The notes under the pieces are model-generated. The model did no database searches. It saw only the letters and a list, made by a program, of their open reading frames with translations, and was not told where the DNA came from. This document shows positions 31,201 through 39,625 of a stretch of 64,000 nucleotides of DNA, piece after piece. The position numbers and the translations under genes are program-made. Source of the DNA: Lysobacter sp. (GTDB lineage: Bacteria; Pseudomonadota; Gammaproteobacteria; Xanthomonadales; Xanthomonadaceae); NCBI GenBank assembly GCA_008015835.1, contig SSGH01000007.1, positions 248,001 through 312,000 on the forward strand, read 5' to 3'. Numbering within the stretch: the stretch's first letter is position 1; each line of letters opens with the position of its first letter.

Positions 31201-31992
31201 TCAATCCTCGTTCTTTTTCTTTTCGAGGACTTCCTGGAGCACCTTGCCCTGCACGACGGTCGTCAGAATATCCGGCTGTTGCCCGCGCAAAGCGCGCTGA
31301 GCGAGCCGCTGCTGATATCTGTTCAACTGCGCGATGTAGCTGTCGTAGGCGAGGATCATGGCCTGCCAATTATCCATGTCCATTTTGCTGGCTTGCTGGA
31401 AACGCTGCACGTCGTAGGCGACCGCTTGCAGCTTGCCCTGCTCTTTGCCGACGCTGCCGCGGCGCGCATCGAGCGTGCCGAGCTCGCGCTGCCTGCGGCG
31501 CAAGTTATTCAGATAATCGACGGTCACGTTGTATTTCAAGTTCTCGGCGCGCACGATGCGCCGGCAAATATCGAGCTGCTGTTCGAGAATGTCTTTGTTC
31601 GCGCTGGGTTGGAACAAGGTTTTGACGGCGCCGACGACGCCATCGCTATTCGCGCGACACGCGTGTTGCACGCCGTAGTCGGGATCGTCGATCCGAGGAA
31701 AGTCGCCGTTGGGGTCGTCCATCGCGGTGGGCGTGATGCTCATGCCGCCGAGACTGATCAACTGTTGACGGTAATGATTCACGACTTTTTGGTAATGGTC
31801 GTAGTCTTGCTTGATCTTACGGATCGTTTCCGCGATGTGCGCCGGGTCGATGACGATATCGCCCACGCCGAAAATCGCCGCGGCGTTGCCGGAAACCAAC
31901 GTCCCGGATGCGAGCGCGGTGACGAGTAACGACGTCTTCAACGATCGGCGGAGCCAGCGAGCGACGCCGGTCCGATGCTTGCGAGTCGACAT
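31201..31992 (-). CDS. TrbJ/VirB5-like type IV secretion protein
   Basis: 263 residues from MSTRKHRTGVARW at 31992; an upstream in-frame ATG at 32115 lacks support. A signal peptide ends near residue 38 (LVSGNAAAIFGVGD). The opening of the mature part, IVIDPAHIAETIRKIKQDYDHY, matches the TrbJ/VirB5 helical start. The rest is mostly helical with a charged C-terminus (EVLEKKKNED). VirB5 proteins sit at pilus tips. It precedes the VirB6-like gene by 114 nt. Confidence 0.72.
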   Translation of the reverse strand: MSTRKHRTGVARWLRRSLKTSLLVTALASGTLVSGNAAAIFGVGDIVIDPAHIAETIRKIKQDYDHYQKVVNHYRQQLISLGGMSITPTAMDDPNGDFPRIDDPDYGVQHACRANSDGVVGAVKTLFQPSANKDILEQQLDICRRIVRAENLKYNVTVDYLNNLRRRQRELGTLDARRGSVGKEQGKLQAVAYDVQRFQQASKMDMDNWQAMILAYDSYIAQLNRYQQRLAQRALRGQQPDILTTVVQGKVLQEVLEKKKNED

Positions 31993-32308
31993 AAGACACC
32001 TGTCCTTAAGTGCGATGTTGATCGAACGCGATTCCCTAAGAATCGCCGGGGGATTTCGATGAAGACGCGCCCGAGGGCCTAGCCAAGCGTCCGGCCCTCG
32101 CCGCCCGCGGCCCAAAGAGTAACCGTCCCGGAACCGATTGCAAGCGCTCTCAGGGGAAAGCAGCGTACGGATCGAGGCGGCTTCGACGACAGGCTAGCCT
32201 GAAGCGGTCTCATGCGTTGAAACGCAGGATGTAACTCGTTGATATGCCGGTTTTCCCGGAAATCGATTCACAGCTTCGATCGCAGGCCCCGGCCTTTGCG
32301 CTTGGGTC
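31993..32308. other. 316-nt intergenic stretch upstream of the VirB5-like gene
   Basis: No gene is evident. One inverted repeat, CGAGGGCC ... GGCCCTCG (about 32069-32098) with a 13-base loop, lies on the upstream side of the VirB5-like gene. The open frames are short and lack a start signal. Confidence 0.5.
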
Positions 32309-33112
32309 TTATCGAGAGCGATCCGCGAGGAGGGATCGCTCGGCATCGACCGGCACCAAGGCGTACGCCTCACGCAGGCTGGCGACGATGCGGTGCCCCA
32401 AGGCACGCGTTTCGGCGTCGGGCGGCACCAGATCGGGCACTTGGATCGGGGTCATGCCGGCCGCGAGCGCCGCGCGCACGCCGTACGACGAATCCTCGAA
32501 GACCACGCAGCGTTCGGGGCGTACGCCGAGACGGTGCGCCGCTTGCGCGTAGCCTTCGGGCGACGGTTTCGGCGCCGCGACATCGCTGCCGGTGATCGTC
32601 CACTCGAAATAGCGCGCGAGCCCGCAAGCCGCGAGTTTGCGGTCGGCGCGTTCGCGCCGCGTGGACGTGACGACCGCGCGCGGCAGGCCGCGTGCGACGA
32701 TGTCGTCGAGCACATCGAACACGCCCGGCATCAGCGGCAGCCCGTCCGCGACGCGACGCTCGTAGCGTCGATCGCATTCGGTGCGCAGCGCTTGCGCGTC
32801 GTGCGCGCTCATTCGCTGCCGCAGCAACGCATCGCAATCGGCGTCGTGCAGGCCGGTCATCCGCATCCAGAGCGCATCGTCGACCGACAACGAGAGCGCT
32901 TCGGCGGATTCGCGCCAGCACTGCAGAATCGCGCGCTCGCTGTCGATCATCAGGCCATCCATATCGAACAAGATCGCCTGGGGTATGAAAGGGATGGGTA
33001 CGAAAGGAATGGGGTCGAAAGGGATGGGGGCGAAGAGCTGCGCCGACGCCGTCTTGATCGCGCGCTCTGTCATGCCCGCGTCTCGATCGTCGACATCTCG
33101 CGTCCACGCCAT
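32309..33112 (-). CDS. HAD superfamily hydrolase, beta-phosphoglucomutase-like
   Basis: 267 residues if it starts at the ATG at 33112, with GAGG eight bases upstream; starts at 33139 and 33073 are also in frame. HAD motifs: ILFDMDGLMIDSE (motif I, nucleophile Asp and acid Asp), VVTSTRRE (motif II), KPSPEGY (motif III Lys) and VFEDSSYGV (motif IV). A helical cap lies between I and II. The substrate is probably a sugar phosphate or similar. Before motif I the protein has the repeat PIPFDPIPFVPIPF, encoded by a 15-bp tandem repeat. It follows the pseudouridine synthase gene by 10 nt. Confidence 0.85.
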   Translation of the reverse strand: MAWTRDVDDRDAGMTERAIKTASAQLFAPIPFDPIPFVPIPFIPQAILFDMDGLMIDSERAILQCWRESAEALSLSVDDALWMRMTGLHDADCDALLRQRMSAHDAQALRTECDRRYERRVADGLPLMPGVFDVLDDIVARGLPRAVVTSTRRERADRKLAACGLARYFEWTITGSDVAAPKPSPEGYAQAAHRLGVRPERCVVFEDSSYGVRAALAAGMTPIQVPDLVPPDAETRALGHRIVASLREAYALVPVDAERSLLADRSR

Positions 33113-33122
33113 GGTCCGCGCC

Positions 33123-33848
33123 TCATCGCTCGCTCGCACCGTCGAACAAGCGCCGCCGCGCTTCGTCGTCCAACGCGCGCCACGCGCCTTCGGCCAAACC
33201 GTCGAGGGTCAATCCGCCGACGGCGGCGCGATGCAACGCTTCGACGTGATTGCCGACCGAGGCGAACATCCGGCGCGCCTGGTGATAGCGGCCTTCGTGC
33301 AGCGTGAGCCGTGCGCGCTGCGGCGCCAACGTCTCCAGTTCGGCCGGCAACAGCGGCTCGGTCTCGGACTCCAGCAGCAGCGTTCCGCTGGCGAAGAGCG
33401 CGGCTTCGTCGCCGCGCAGCGGCTGGGCCAGCGTCGCTTCGTACACTTTCGGAATGCGCGATTTCGGCGAAACGATGCGATGCAGTAGCGCGCCGTCGTC
33501 GGTGAGCAGCAGCAGACCGCTAGTGTCGCGATCCAAACGGCCCACGGTCGACAGCAGCGGATCGCGCAGACGGAATCGCGGCGGCAACAAGTCGTAGATC
33601 AGCCGTCCTTGATCCTTGGTCGAACAGGTGTAGCCGCACGGCTTGTGCAGCATCAGCAGCAGACCCGGCGGCGGGTCCAGCGGTTCGCCGTCGATGCGGA
33701 CGTTTTCGTGCGTGGCATGCACGCCGAGCTCGTCGTCGGCGTACAGCGGCGCGCCGTCGGCATCGGCGATGCGGCCTTCGCGGAACATCGCCATCACCTG
33801 CTTGCGGCTGCCGTAACCGAGATTCGCGATGCGTTTGAGCAGTTTCAT
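33123..33848 (-). CDS. rsuA: 16S rRNA pseudouridine synthase, RsuA family
   Basis: 241 residues starting MKLLKRIANLGYGSRKQV, an S4-type N-terminal RNA-binding domain (about 1-60). The RsuA/RluB/E/F catalytic motif is GRLDRDTSGLLLLTDDG (catalytic Asp in GRLDRDTSG). The C-terminal part has GRYHQARRMFASVGNHV, the conserved family block. RsuA makes pseudouridine at position 516 of 16S rRNA in E. coli. Its ATG overlaps the stop of the methyltransferase gene (ATGA), so both 16S rRNA modifiers are coupled. Confidence 0.9.
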   Translation of the reverse strand: MKLLKRIANLGYGSRKQVMAMFREGRIADADGAPLYADDELGVHATHENVRIDGEPLDPPPGLLLMLHKPCGYTCSTKDQGRLIYDLLPPRFRLRDPLLSTVGRLDRDTSGLLLLTDDGALLHRIVSPKSRIPKVYEATLAQPLRGDEAALFASGTLLLESETEPLLPAELETLAPQRARLTLHEGRYHQARRMFASVGNHVEALHRAAVGGLTLDGLAEGAWRALDDEARRRLFDGASER

Positions 33849-35101
33849 GCGCGCGTGCTTCCCGTTCGCGCCGCGCGCGCCGCGCGCGCCGACCGCGCCG
33901 CGCCGCGATTTGCGCTCGCCTTCGTCGCTTCGATCACTTTGAACCCCTGCGCCTGCGCCGCCGTGCGCACCGTGCCGAAGCGCGCGTCCAATACCGATTC
34001 GTACGGCAAATGGCGATTCGCCACCAGCCACAAGCGCCCGCCGGGTTCGAGCGCGTCCGCGGCGACGGCGATGAACGCACGGCCGATGTCGGGACGGTCG
34101 GCGCGCGATTGCGCGTGGAACGGCGGATTGGCGACGATCGCGTCGTAGCGCCCGCGCAGCCCTTCGACGACGTCGCACCAGTGGAATTCCAACGCGGCGC
34201 GCGATGCGAACGGCGCGAGATTGCGTTCGGCTAACGCGAGCGCGCGCGCTTCGGCTTCGTACAGATCGACGGCGACGATGCCCGGGCAGCGCTGCAGCAA
34301 TTCGACCGAGAGGTAGCCGTAACCGGCGCCGAGATCCGCGGCGCGACCGCGCAGGTCGTCGGGCAGCGAGGCGGCGAGCAACGCGGACGCCGCGTCGATG
34401 CGATCCCATGCGAACACGCCGGGGCGGCTGAGGAAACGACCCTCCGCAATCGGGCGCGGCGCGTCCAACGAGGCCCAGGTCGACGACAGCGCGCGGTCGA
34501 CGGTCTGGGTCTCGACGGTCTGGGTCTCGACGGTGTGAGCGTCGACGTCGACGGCCGTCGACGGCGGCGTCCGGCGTACCGTCGTCCAATACGCACGGCA
34601 GTGATGTTTCGAGCGCGTACCCGAGAGGCCCGCGAGCGCTTTCATATCCGCTTCGCCGGATTTCGCGCCTTCGTCGTTGGTCGTGCACGCGACCACGACC
34701 CCGCCTTCGGTGCATTGCGCGACCGCGCGCGCCAACAGCGCGCGCGCTTCCTCGCGCTGCCGCGGCGGAAGCGCCAACACCAGGGGATAGCGTTGGGCTT
34801 CGTCCCCATCGCCGCCGTCCCCATCGCCGTCGTCGCCATGCGTCGGATACGCCTCGCGCAGGGTGCGACCCGCGCGACGCAGCGCGTTCGCTTCGGGTGC
34901 GAAGCTTTGTTCGCAGATCAGGCCGGGGCGCGGCGCCCGTGCGAGGGCCGCGCCTTCGCGGGCGCGCAGGAACAGCGCACCGCCCGCGGCGGGCCAGGCC
35001 AGCGTGCCGTCGTCGAACAACGACAGCAGCACCTCGAGCGCGGCGTCCGTCGCCTCAGCGGCCATCGCGACGAGGGGCTCGGAATCGGGCGGAGGGGGCA
35101 T
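33845..35101 (-). CDS. rsmC: RsmC-like rRNA guanine-N2 methyltransferase
   Basis: 418 residues starting MPPPPDSEPLVAMAAEA at 35101; the usual RsmC length is about 340, and the excess lies in the N-terminal half. The catalytic C-terminal domain has the SAM site DLGAGYGYLSVELL, and motif IV NPPFHAQS is the RsmC/RlmG signature for m2G formation. The N-terminal half is a decayed methyltransferase-like domain with low-complexity parts: a DGDG run and a short repeat ETQTVETQTV (encoded near 34500-34530). It overlaps rsuA by ATGA. The family is firm; RsmC versus RlmG is likely but not proven. Confidence 0.82.
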   Translation of the reverse strand: MPPPPDSEPLVAMAAEATDAALEVLLSLFDDGTLAWPAAGGALFLRAREGAALARAPRPGLICEQSFAPEANALRRAGRTLREAYPTHGDDGDGDGGDGDEAQRYPLVLALPPRQREEARALLARAVAQCTEGGVVVACTTNDEGAKSGEADMKALAGLSGTRSKHHCRAYWTTVRRTPPSTAVDVDAHTVETQTVETQTVDRALSSTWASLDAPRPIAEGRFLSRPGVFAWDRIDAASALLAASLPDDLRGRAADLGAGYGYLSVELLQRCPGIVAVDLYEAEARALALAERNLAPFASRAALEFHWCDVVEGLRGRYDAIVANPPFHAQSRADRPDIGRAFIAVAADALEPGGRLWLVANRHLPYESVLDARFGTVRTAAQAQGFKVIEATKASANRGAARSARAARAARTGSTRA

Positions 35102-35221
35102 CGAACGCGCGCATCCGACGATTTTACGTCCTCGGCTGTGATGTTTCGCGCGCCGCCGCGAATCATGTGAGCATCCACTCCATTCTTCGCCCCCGTGACC
35201 GCCGCCGACGCCCTCCATTCG

Positions 35222-35731
35222 ATGGACACCCGCCACGCCCGCTTCGCCGCCTTACTCGACGCGCATCGCGGCATCGTGTTCAAAGTCGCCAACAGCTACG
35301 GCCGCACGCCGGAAGACCGGCAAGACCTGGCGCAGGAGATCGCGGCGCAGGCCTGGCGCGGCTTCTCCGGCTACGACCCCGCGCGCGCGTTCTCCACGTG
35401 GCTGTACCGCATCGCTCTGAACGTGGCGATTTCGTCCGCGCGCAGCGCCGGCGCGCGCAACTCGACCGAGCCCTTGGACGAAGCGCACGAATCGCACGAA
35501 GGCTTCGCGGTCGCCGACGACAGCGATCGGCACGACCACGACCGACGCATCCGCGCGCTGTACGCGGTGATAGACCGGCAACCGCCACTGGACCGCGCGC
35601 TACTGCTGCTGTGGCTGGACGAGCGCAGCCAGCGCGAAATCGGCGACGTGCTGGGGCTCAGCGAAAGCAATGTCGCGACCAAGCTCAACCGACTCAAACA
35701 ACGCCTGCGCGAACAGATGGCGGAGGACTGA
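35222..35731 (+). CDS. RNA polymerase ECF-type sigma factor (sigma-70 family)
   Basis: 169 residues from the ATG at 35222; a GTG at 35195 is an alternative, and neither has a clear Shine-Dalgarno. Region 2 is about 10-80 (DLAQEIAAQAWRGFSGYDPARAFSTWLYRIALN, with the ECF W-L-Y-R-I-A-N pattern) and region 4 about 110-165 (LWLDERSQREIGDVLGLSESNVATKL). It is divergent from the RsmC-like gene. A membrane protein gene starts 59 nt later and may act with it, though it lacks a standard anti-sigma domain. Confidence 0.85.
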   Translation: MDTRHARFAALLDAHRGIVFKVANSYGRTPEDRQDLAQEIAAQAWRGFSGYDPARAFSTWLYRIALNVAISSARSAGARNSTEPLDEAHESHEGFAVADDSDRHDHDRRIRALYAVIDRQPPLDRALLLLWLDERSQREIGDVLGLSESNVATKLNRLKQRLREQMAED

Positions 35732-35790
35732 ATCGCCTCGCCGCGCTCCGCATCCTTCTCGAACATTCCCCGAATACGACGCCTACGACC

Positions 35791-36504
35791 ATGACCACGA
35801 CGAATACGATGAACCCCGCGAGCGACTTCGACGACGCCCGTCTCGACGATCTGAAACGCGCCTGGAAAGCGCTCGACGCGCGCCTGCATCAGCAGAATGC
35901 GCTGCAACTGGATGCCCTGCGCGACCGCAAGCTCGGCCGCGTTCGCGCGAGCCTACGCCCGCTGGCGATCGGGCAGATCGTGCAGATTCTGTTCGGCGCC
36001 GTCTGCGTGCTGATCGGCGTGGGCTTGTGGAAAACCTTCTATGCGATCGTGCCTCTGCTGTTGGCCGGAATCGTGCTGCACGTCTACGGCGTCGCGACCA
36101 TCGCCGCCGCCGGCATCGTGTTGGGCGGCATCGCTCGCATCGACCGCAGCCTGCCTGTGCTGGAGTTGCAGCGGCGCCTGGCGAAACTGCGCAGGTCCTA
36201 CATCCTCAGCGGCATGGCGGTCGGATTGCCGTGGTGGGGCCTGTGGATGCTGCCGCCGATGGTGCTCGTGAGTTTGCACAACGCGAAAACCGGCGTCGAT
36301 GGCCTGCCGATATGGCTGTGGATCAGCCTGATTCTCTGCGCGCTCGCGGCCGCAGGTACGCTGTGGTTCCATCGCTGGTCGCACAGGCCGGGCCGCGAAG
36401 CCTTGGCGAAACGTTTGGACGCCGCCGCCGCGGGCGGCAGTCTGCGCCGCGCGCAGGCGGAGTTGGACGATCTCCAACGCTACCTCGACGACGACGCACG
36501 ATAA
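35791..36504 (+). CDS. Membrane protein, possible partner of the ECF sigma factor
   Basis: 237 residues from MTTTNTMNPASDFDDARLDDL; a second start five codons on is possible. The N-terminal 55 residues are soluble and charged (LKRAWKALDARLHQQNALQL), followed by four membrane helices (about 65-90, 92-115, 150-170, 185-205) and a basic C-terminus. I do not recognise the family with certainty. The layout, a cytosolic N-terminus plus membrane helices right after a sigma gene, would fit a membrane anchor for the sigma factor. Confidence 0.65.
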   Translation: MTTTNTMNPASDFDDARLDDLKRAWKALDARLHQQNALQLDALRDRKLGRVRASLRPLAIGQIVQILFGAVCVLIGVGLWKTFYAIVPLLLAGIVLHVYGVATIAAAGIVLGGIARIDRSLPVLELQRRLAKLRRSYILSGMAVGLPWWGLWMLPPMVLVSLHNAKTGVDGLPIWLWISLILCALAAAGTLWFHRWSHRPGREALAKRLDAAAAGGSLRRAQAELDDLQRYLDDDAR

Positions 36505-36586
36505 CCGGAACGGAAACGCGGTATCGCGACGGCAGGATCGCACGGCGTTGCGATGGCGCTCCGAGAACGCACCGCCGGCGTCGTGC

Positions 36587-37534
36587 TCATGGCGAATGCG
36601 TATCGGAACGACGTTCCGGCATGGAGGCGGCGCCATATCCGCGCCACGACGATGCGCCCCGCGCGAGTCCGATGCGTTCGGCTTTCCCAAGACAGGCCTT
36701 GCCGCGCAACGCGTCGACATCGTGAATACGCACGGTGTTCCCCGCGCAACTGATCAGCCCGGTGCGCTGCCATTTCTGCAGTTGCGCATTGAGTTTCGGT
36801 CGACTGGCGTTGACCATCGCCGCGAGGATGCTCTGCGTCGGCGGCAGCGCCACGTCGGCGACGCCGCGCGCGGCGGTCTCCGCGTCGATCGTCGACAGCA
36901 GATGGCGCGCGAGACGCGATTCGAGCCGATGCAAGCACATGATCTCCATCGCATCGATGCTTTTGCGCAAACGTTCGTACATCAGCGCATGGACGCGCTG
37001 CATCAGCGCCGGCTCTTCGCGCAGCGTGAGGAAGCAGCGGCGCGGAATCGACAGCACCCGCACCGGCCCGTAGGCGATCGCGGTGACGCTGCGCGGGCGG
37101 TTTTCGACCAAGGCCATCTCGTCGGTCAATTCGCCGGGTTCGATGGCGTCGAGAATCAATTCCTGGCCTTTCGGGCCGTAGAGGATTTTGTAGAGCGTGC
37201 CGTCGAGCACGATGCCGACGTGATCGCTGGGGTCGCCTTTGAAGAACAGGATGTCGCGCTCGCGCATCCGCCGCTCCACAGCATGGGTCAGCACGCGATG
37301 GATCAAGGTCTCCGGCAATCCGTCGAACAACGCCGACTCGCGCAGCGCCGCGAAGTGGAGACTCGACGAGACGAGAACCGCATCGGACTCCGCATCGCGG
37401 TCGGCGCCGAACTCGCCGTCGTCCGACGCGCGTGCCTCGGCCGACGCATCGCGCGCGATCGTCGGATCGCCCTGAGGCGGCGCCGCGCGCGCGTTCACGC
37501 GCCCCGCCCCGCTCGGGCGCGACGCCGGCAACAC
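36587..37534 (-). CDS. Crp/Fnr family transcriptional regulator at the end of the R-body locus
   Basis: 315 residues from a GTG at 37534; no ATG lies nearer than residue 90, and an internal GTG (VNARAAPP) is also possible. The first 55 residues are a disordered, acidic extension. The cyclic-nucleotide-binding fold is about 60-180 (ERDILFFKGDPSDHVGIVLDG, ILDAIEPGELTDEMAL). The C-terminal helix-turn-helix is about 235-290 (PPTQSILAAMVNASRPKLNAQL). The cNMP pocket lacks the canonical RSA arginine motif, though NRPRSVTAIA is close. It lies 169 nt from the first rebB gene on the same strand, so it probably controls R-body genes. Confidence 0.85.
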   Translation of the reverse strand: MLPASRPSGAGRVNARAAPPQGDPTIARDASAEARASDDGEFGADRDAESDAVLVSSSLHFAALRESALFDGLPETLIHRVLTHAVERRMRERDILFFKGDPSDHVGIVLDGTLYKILYGPKGQELILDAIEPGELTDEMALVENRPRSVTAIAYGPVRVLSIPRRCFLTLREEPALMQRVHALMYERLRKSIDAMEIMCLHRLESRLARHLLSTIDAETAARGVADVALPPTQSILAAMVNASRPKLNAQLQKWQRTGLISCAGNTVRIHDVDALRGKACLGKAERIGLARGASSWRGYGAASMPERRSDTHSP

Positions 37535-37703
37535 ACGGCGAATCGACGATCATCGCTCGCGCAGCGCATCCCATGCCCCCTGCGTAAGGCGATCCGCGGC
37601 GGTGGGCGAAAGACGCCCGGCATGCTTCCGAAGCACGATGTCCGCGCGAATCGCCTCGTCCATGAAACGTACGGCCCGCGTCGGACGCGGGCCCGCGTAC
37701 CGG

Positions 37704-38021
37704 TCACTGATTCTGAAGGATCAGCATCAAGGTCAGCAGACTGGTCAGATTGTCGGCCGCGCCGGTCTGCGCGACCTTCTGCGCGGCGCCCGCCGCCGCG
37801 GTGGTGTTGAGACTGTAGATCTGCATGACGCCTTGGTTCGACGCCGCCATCGCCAGCATGTTCTGGCGCTGCTGCGACGCCACCGCGTTCTCGAACAGGA
37901 TGCCCATCGAGTGCGCGAGGCTTTGGTAGATCGACCCCATCGCGAACGCCGGCGATTCGCCGAGGGTCTTGACGTTGCTCATGGTCACCGCATCGACGAC
38001 CTGGGAATTCACCTGACTCAT
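37704..38021 (-). CDS. RebB family R-body protein 1
   Basis: 105 residues; AAGGAG precedes its ATG by six bases. It begins with the RebB opening (VNSQVVDAVTMSNVKTLGESPAFAM) and continues with IYQSLAHSMGILFENAVASQQRQN, then MLAMAASNQGVMQIYSL. RebB proteins polymerise into R-bodies, coiled ribbons that extend at low pH and puncture membranes. It is closest to the next two copies but less identical (Met-rich end, LLTLMLILQNQ). It is the last reb gene before the regulator. Confidence 0.9.
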   Translation of the reverse strand: MSQVNSQVVDAVTMSNVKTLGESPAFAMGSIYQSLAHSMGILFENAVASQQRQNMLAMAASNQGVMQIYSLNTTAAAGAAQKVAQTGAADNLTSLLTLMLILQNQ

Positions 38022-38164
38022 TGCATGCTCCTTGGAGGTAGCGTTCGATCACCGGGCGCATCCGCGCGCCCGAACGCGGGGATCGTCGAAACGACGCTCG
38101 GACGGAACGACGCGCGCCCGAGCGGCGGCGCGGCGGCGGGCGGACGTCCCGCCGCCCGCGCGCA

Positions 38165-38479
38165 TCAGCTTTGGAACAGCTCGGCCAGCGCCATCATCGA
38201 GCTGAGATTGTCGGCGATGCCGGTCTGCCCCACTTTCTCGGTCGCGCCCGCGGCCGCGGTGGTGTCGACGCTGTAGATCTGCATCACGCCCTGATTCGAA
38301 GCGGCCATCGCCAGCGTGTTCTGCTGCTGCTGCGCGCCGATGGCGTTCTCGAACAGGATGCCGGTCGAATGGCCCAGCGCTTGGTACATGGCGCTCATCG
38401 CGAACGCCGGCGACTCGGCGAGGACTTTGACGTTGGACTGGGTGACGGCATCGGTCACTTGTTCGTTGACGCTGCTCAT
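38165..38479 (-). CDS. RebB family R-body protein 2
   Basis: 104 residues; AAGGAG precedes its ATG by six bases. It carries the RebB opening QVTDAVTQSNVKVLAESPAF, a helix with YQALGHSTGILFENAIGAQQQQN, and TLAMAASNQGVMQIYS. Residues 8-75 are nearly the same as in RebB 3. It should be a structural subunit of the ribbon. Spacing to the neighbouring copies is 143 and 183 nt, so each has its own leader. Confidence 0.92.
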   Translation of the reverse strand: MSSVNEQVTDAVTQSNVKVLAESPAFAMSAMYQALGHSTGILFENAIGAQQQQNTLAMAASNQGVMQIYSVDTTAAAGATEKVGQTGIADNLSSMMALAELFQS

Positions 38480-38662
38480 TCCTTTCTCCTTGGACGATAC
38501 GGACGCTCATCGGCGTCCGCGATGGGGTCGGGCGGACGCGAATCCGCCGCGCCCGGATCGATGAGACCGCCGTCGACGACGCGGCGATCGGATTTCAACC
38601 GATCGCCGTCGCACGCCGGAATCCAACGGCGTGCGCGGCGACCGACGGACGCGCCGCGACGA

Positions 38663-38980
38663 TCACTGCTGGAACAGTTTCACCAGCGTCAGCATCGAGG
38701 TCAGATTGTCGGCGATGCCGGTCTGCGCCACTTTCTCGGTCGCGCCCGCGGCCGCCGTGGTGTCGACGCTGTAGATCTGCATCACGCCCTGATTCGAGGC
38801 GGCCAGCGCCAGCGTGTTCTGCTGCTGCTGCGCGGCGACGGAGTTCTCGAACAGGATGCCGGTCGAGTGGCCCAGGGCCTGATAGATCGAGCTCATCGCG
38901 AACGCGGGCGATTCGGCGATCACTTTGACGTTGGACTGGGTCACGGCATCGGTGATCTGGGGATTGACGGTGATAGCCAT
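38663..38980 (-). CDS. RebB family R-body protein 3
   Basis: 105 residues from MAITVNPQITDAVTQSNVKV; AGGAGA lies seven bases upstream, which selects this ATG over the one at 39016. It is almost collinear with RebB 2 (YQALGHSTGILFENSVAAQQQQN, TAAAGATEKVAQTGIADNL). Two near-identical copies plus a variant suggest that the ribbon is a copolymer, as in Caedibacter, where several Reb proteins are needed. Confidence 0.92.
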   Translation of the reverse strand: MAITVNPQITDAVTQSNVKVIAESPAFAMSSIYQALGHSTGILFENSVAAQQQQNTLALAASNQGVMQIYSVDTTAAAGATEKVAQTGIADNLTSMLTLVKLFQQ

Positions 38981-39128
38981 ATCGATTTCTCCTGTGGTGT
39001 TGGACGACACCGACATCCTCGGCGGACGCGGTTGGGATTGATCGTTCCCGATTCGGATACAGGCTCGGGCGACGATTCAATGGGGTGCGACGCCCGCGCG
39101 CGATGCGCGGCGACGGGCGCGCAGGGGA

Positions 39129-39452
39129 CTAGGACTGCAGCTTTTGCAGCAGGTCGACGAAAACGTTCAGCCGCTCGGTCGCCGAGGCGACCGCGACGGC
39201 TTCCGCCTCGGCCCCGGCGGCGACCTGCGCGCCGAGACCGACGCTGAGCATTTCGCGGACGTTGAGGTCTGTCGCGGTGTTCGCCGCGATCGCGCCGCGC
39301 TGCTGTTCGGCGACCGCGTTCTGGAACATCACCGCGGTCGAATGCGCGAAGCTCTGATAGCTGGCGGCGCTGGAAAAATCGACGGCGCTCGCGACGATCG
39401 CGTCGGTCTGGGTCACCGCATCCGCGACGGCATCGCCTTTCTGCTCGTTCAT
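39129..39452 (-). CDS. Diverged RebB-like R-body protein 4
   Basis: 107 residues from MNEQKGDAVADAVTQTD; GGAGG precedes the ATG at 39452 by nine bases. It keeps the DAVTQT opening and SYQSFAHSTAVMFQNAVAEQQRG, but lacks the NQGVMQIYS block of the other copies. The end is richer in Ala and acid (AEAEAVAVASATERLN). It could cap, nucleate or vary the polymer. It is the first copy of the four-gene run. Confidence 0.82.
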   Translation of the reverse strand: MNEQKGDAVADAVTQTDAIVASAVDFSSAASYQSFAHSTAVMFQNAVAEQQRGAIAANTATDLNVREMLSVGLGAQVAAGAEAEAVAVASATERLNVFVDLLQKLQS

Positions 39453-39625
39453 GACATCGTTCCTCCGCTTTCGGTCCTTCGCCTCGCGACATCGGCCATC
39501 GGCCGCGCCGCGTCGTTTCGTTGCGTTCGGCGCTCGTTCCGTCGCCGCCTCGGCGTTCGCGCTCGCTCTGAACTCCGTTTGCGTATCGAAGTCCGCATCG
39601 CGCGCGCCCGCGTTTCCGTCTCCAT

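Noticed and set aside
29290-31992. Idea that the VirB5/VirB6-like genes mark an integrated conjugative element
   Set aside because: No integrase, relaxase, coupling protein, direct repeats at a tRNA or other mobility gene is within the window.
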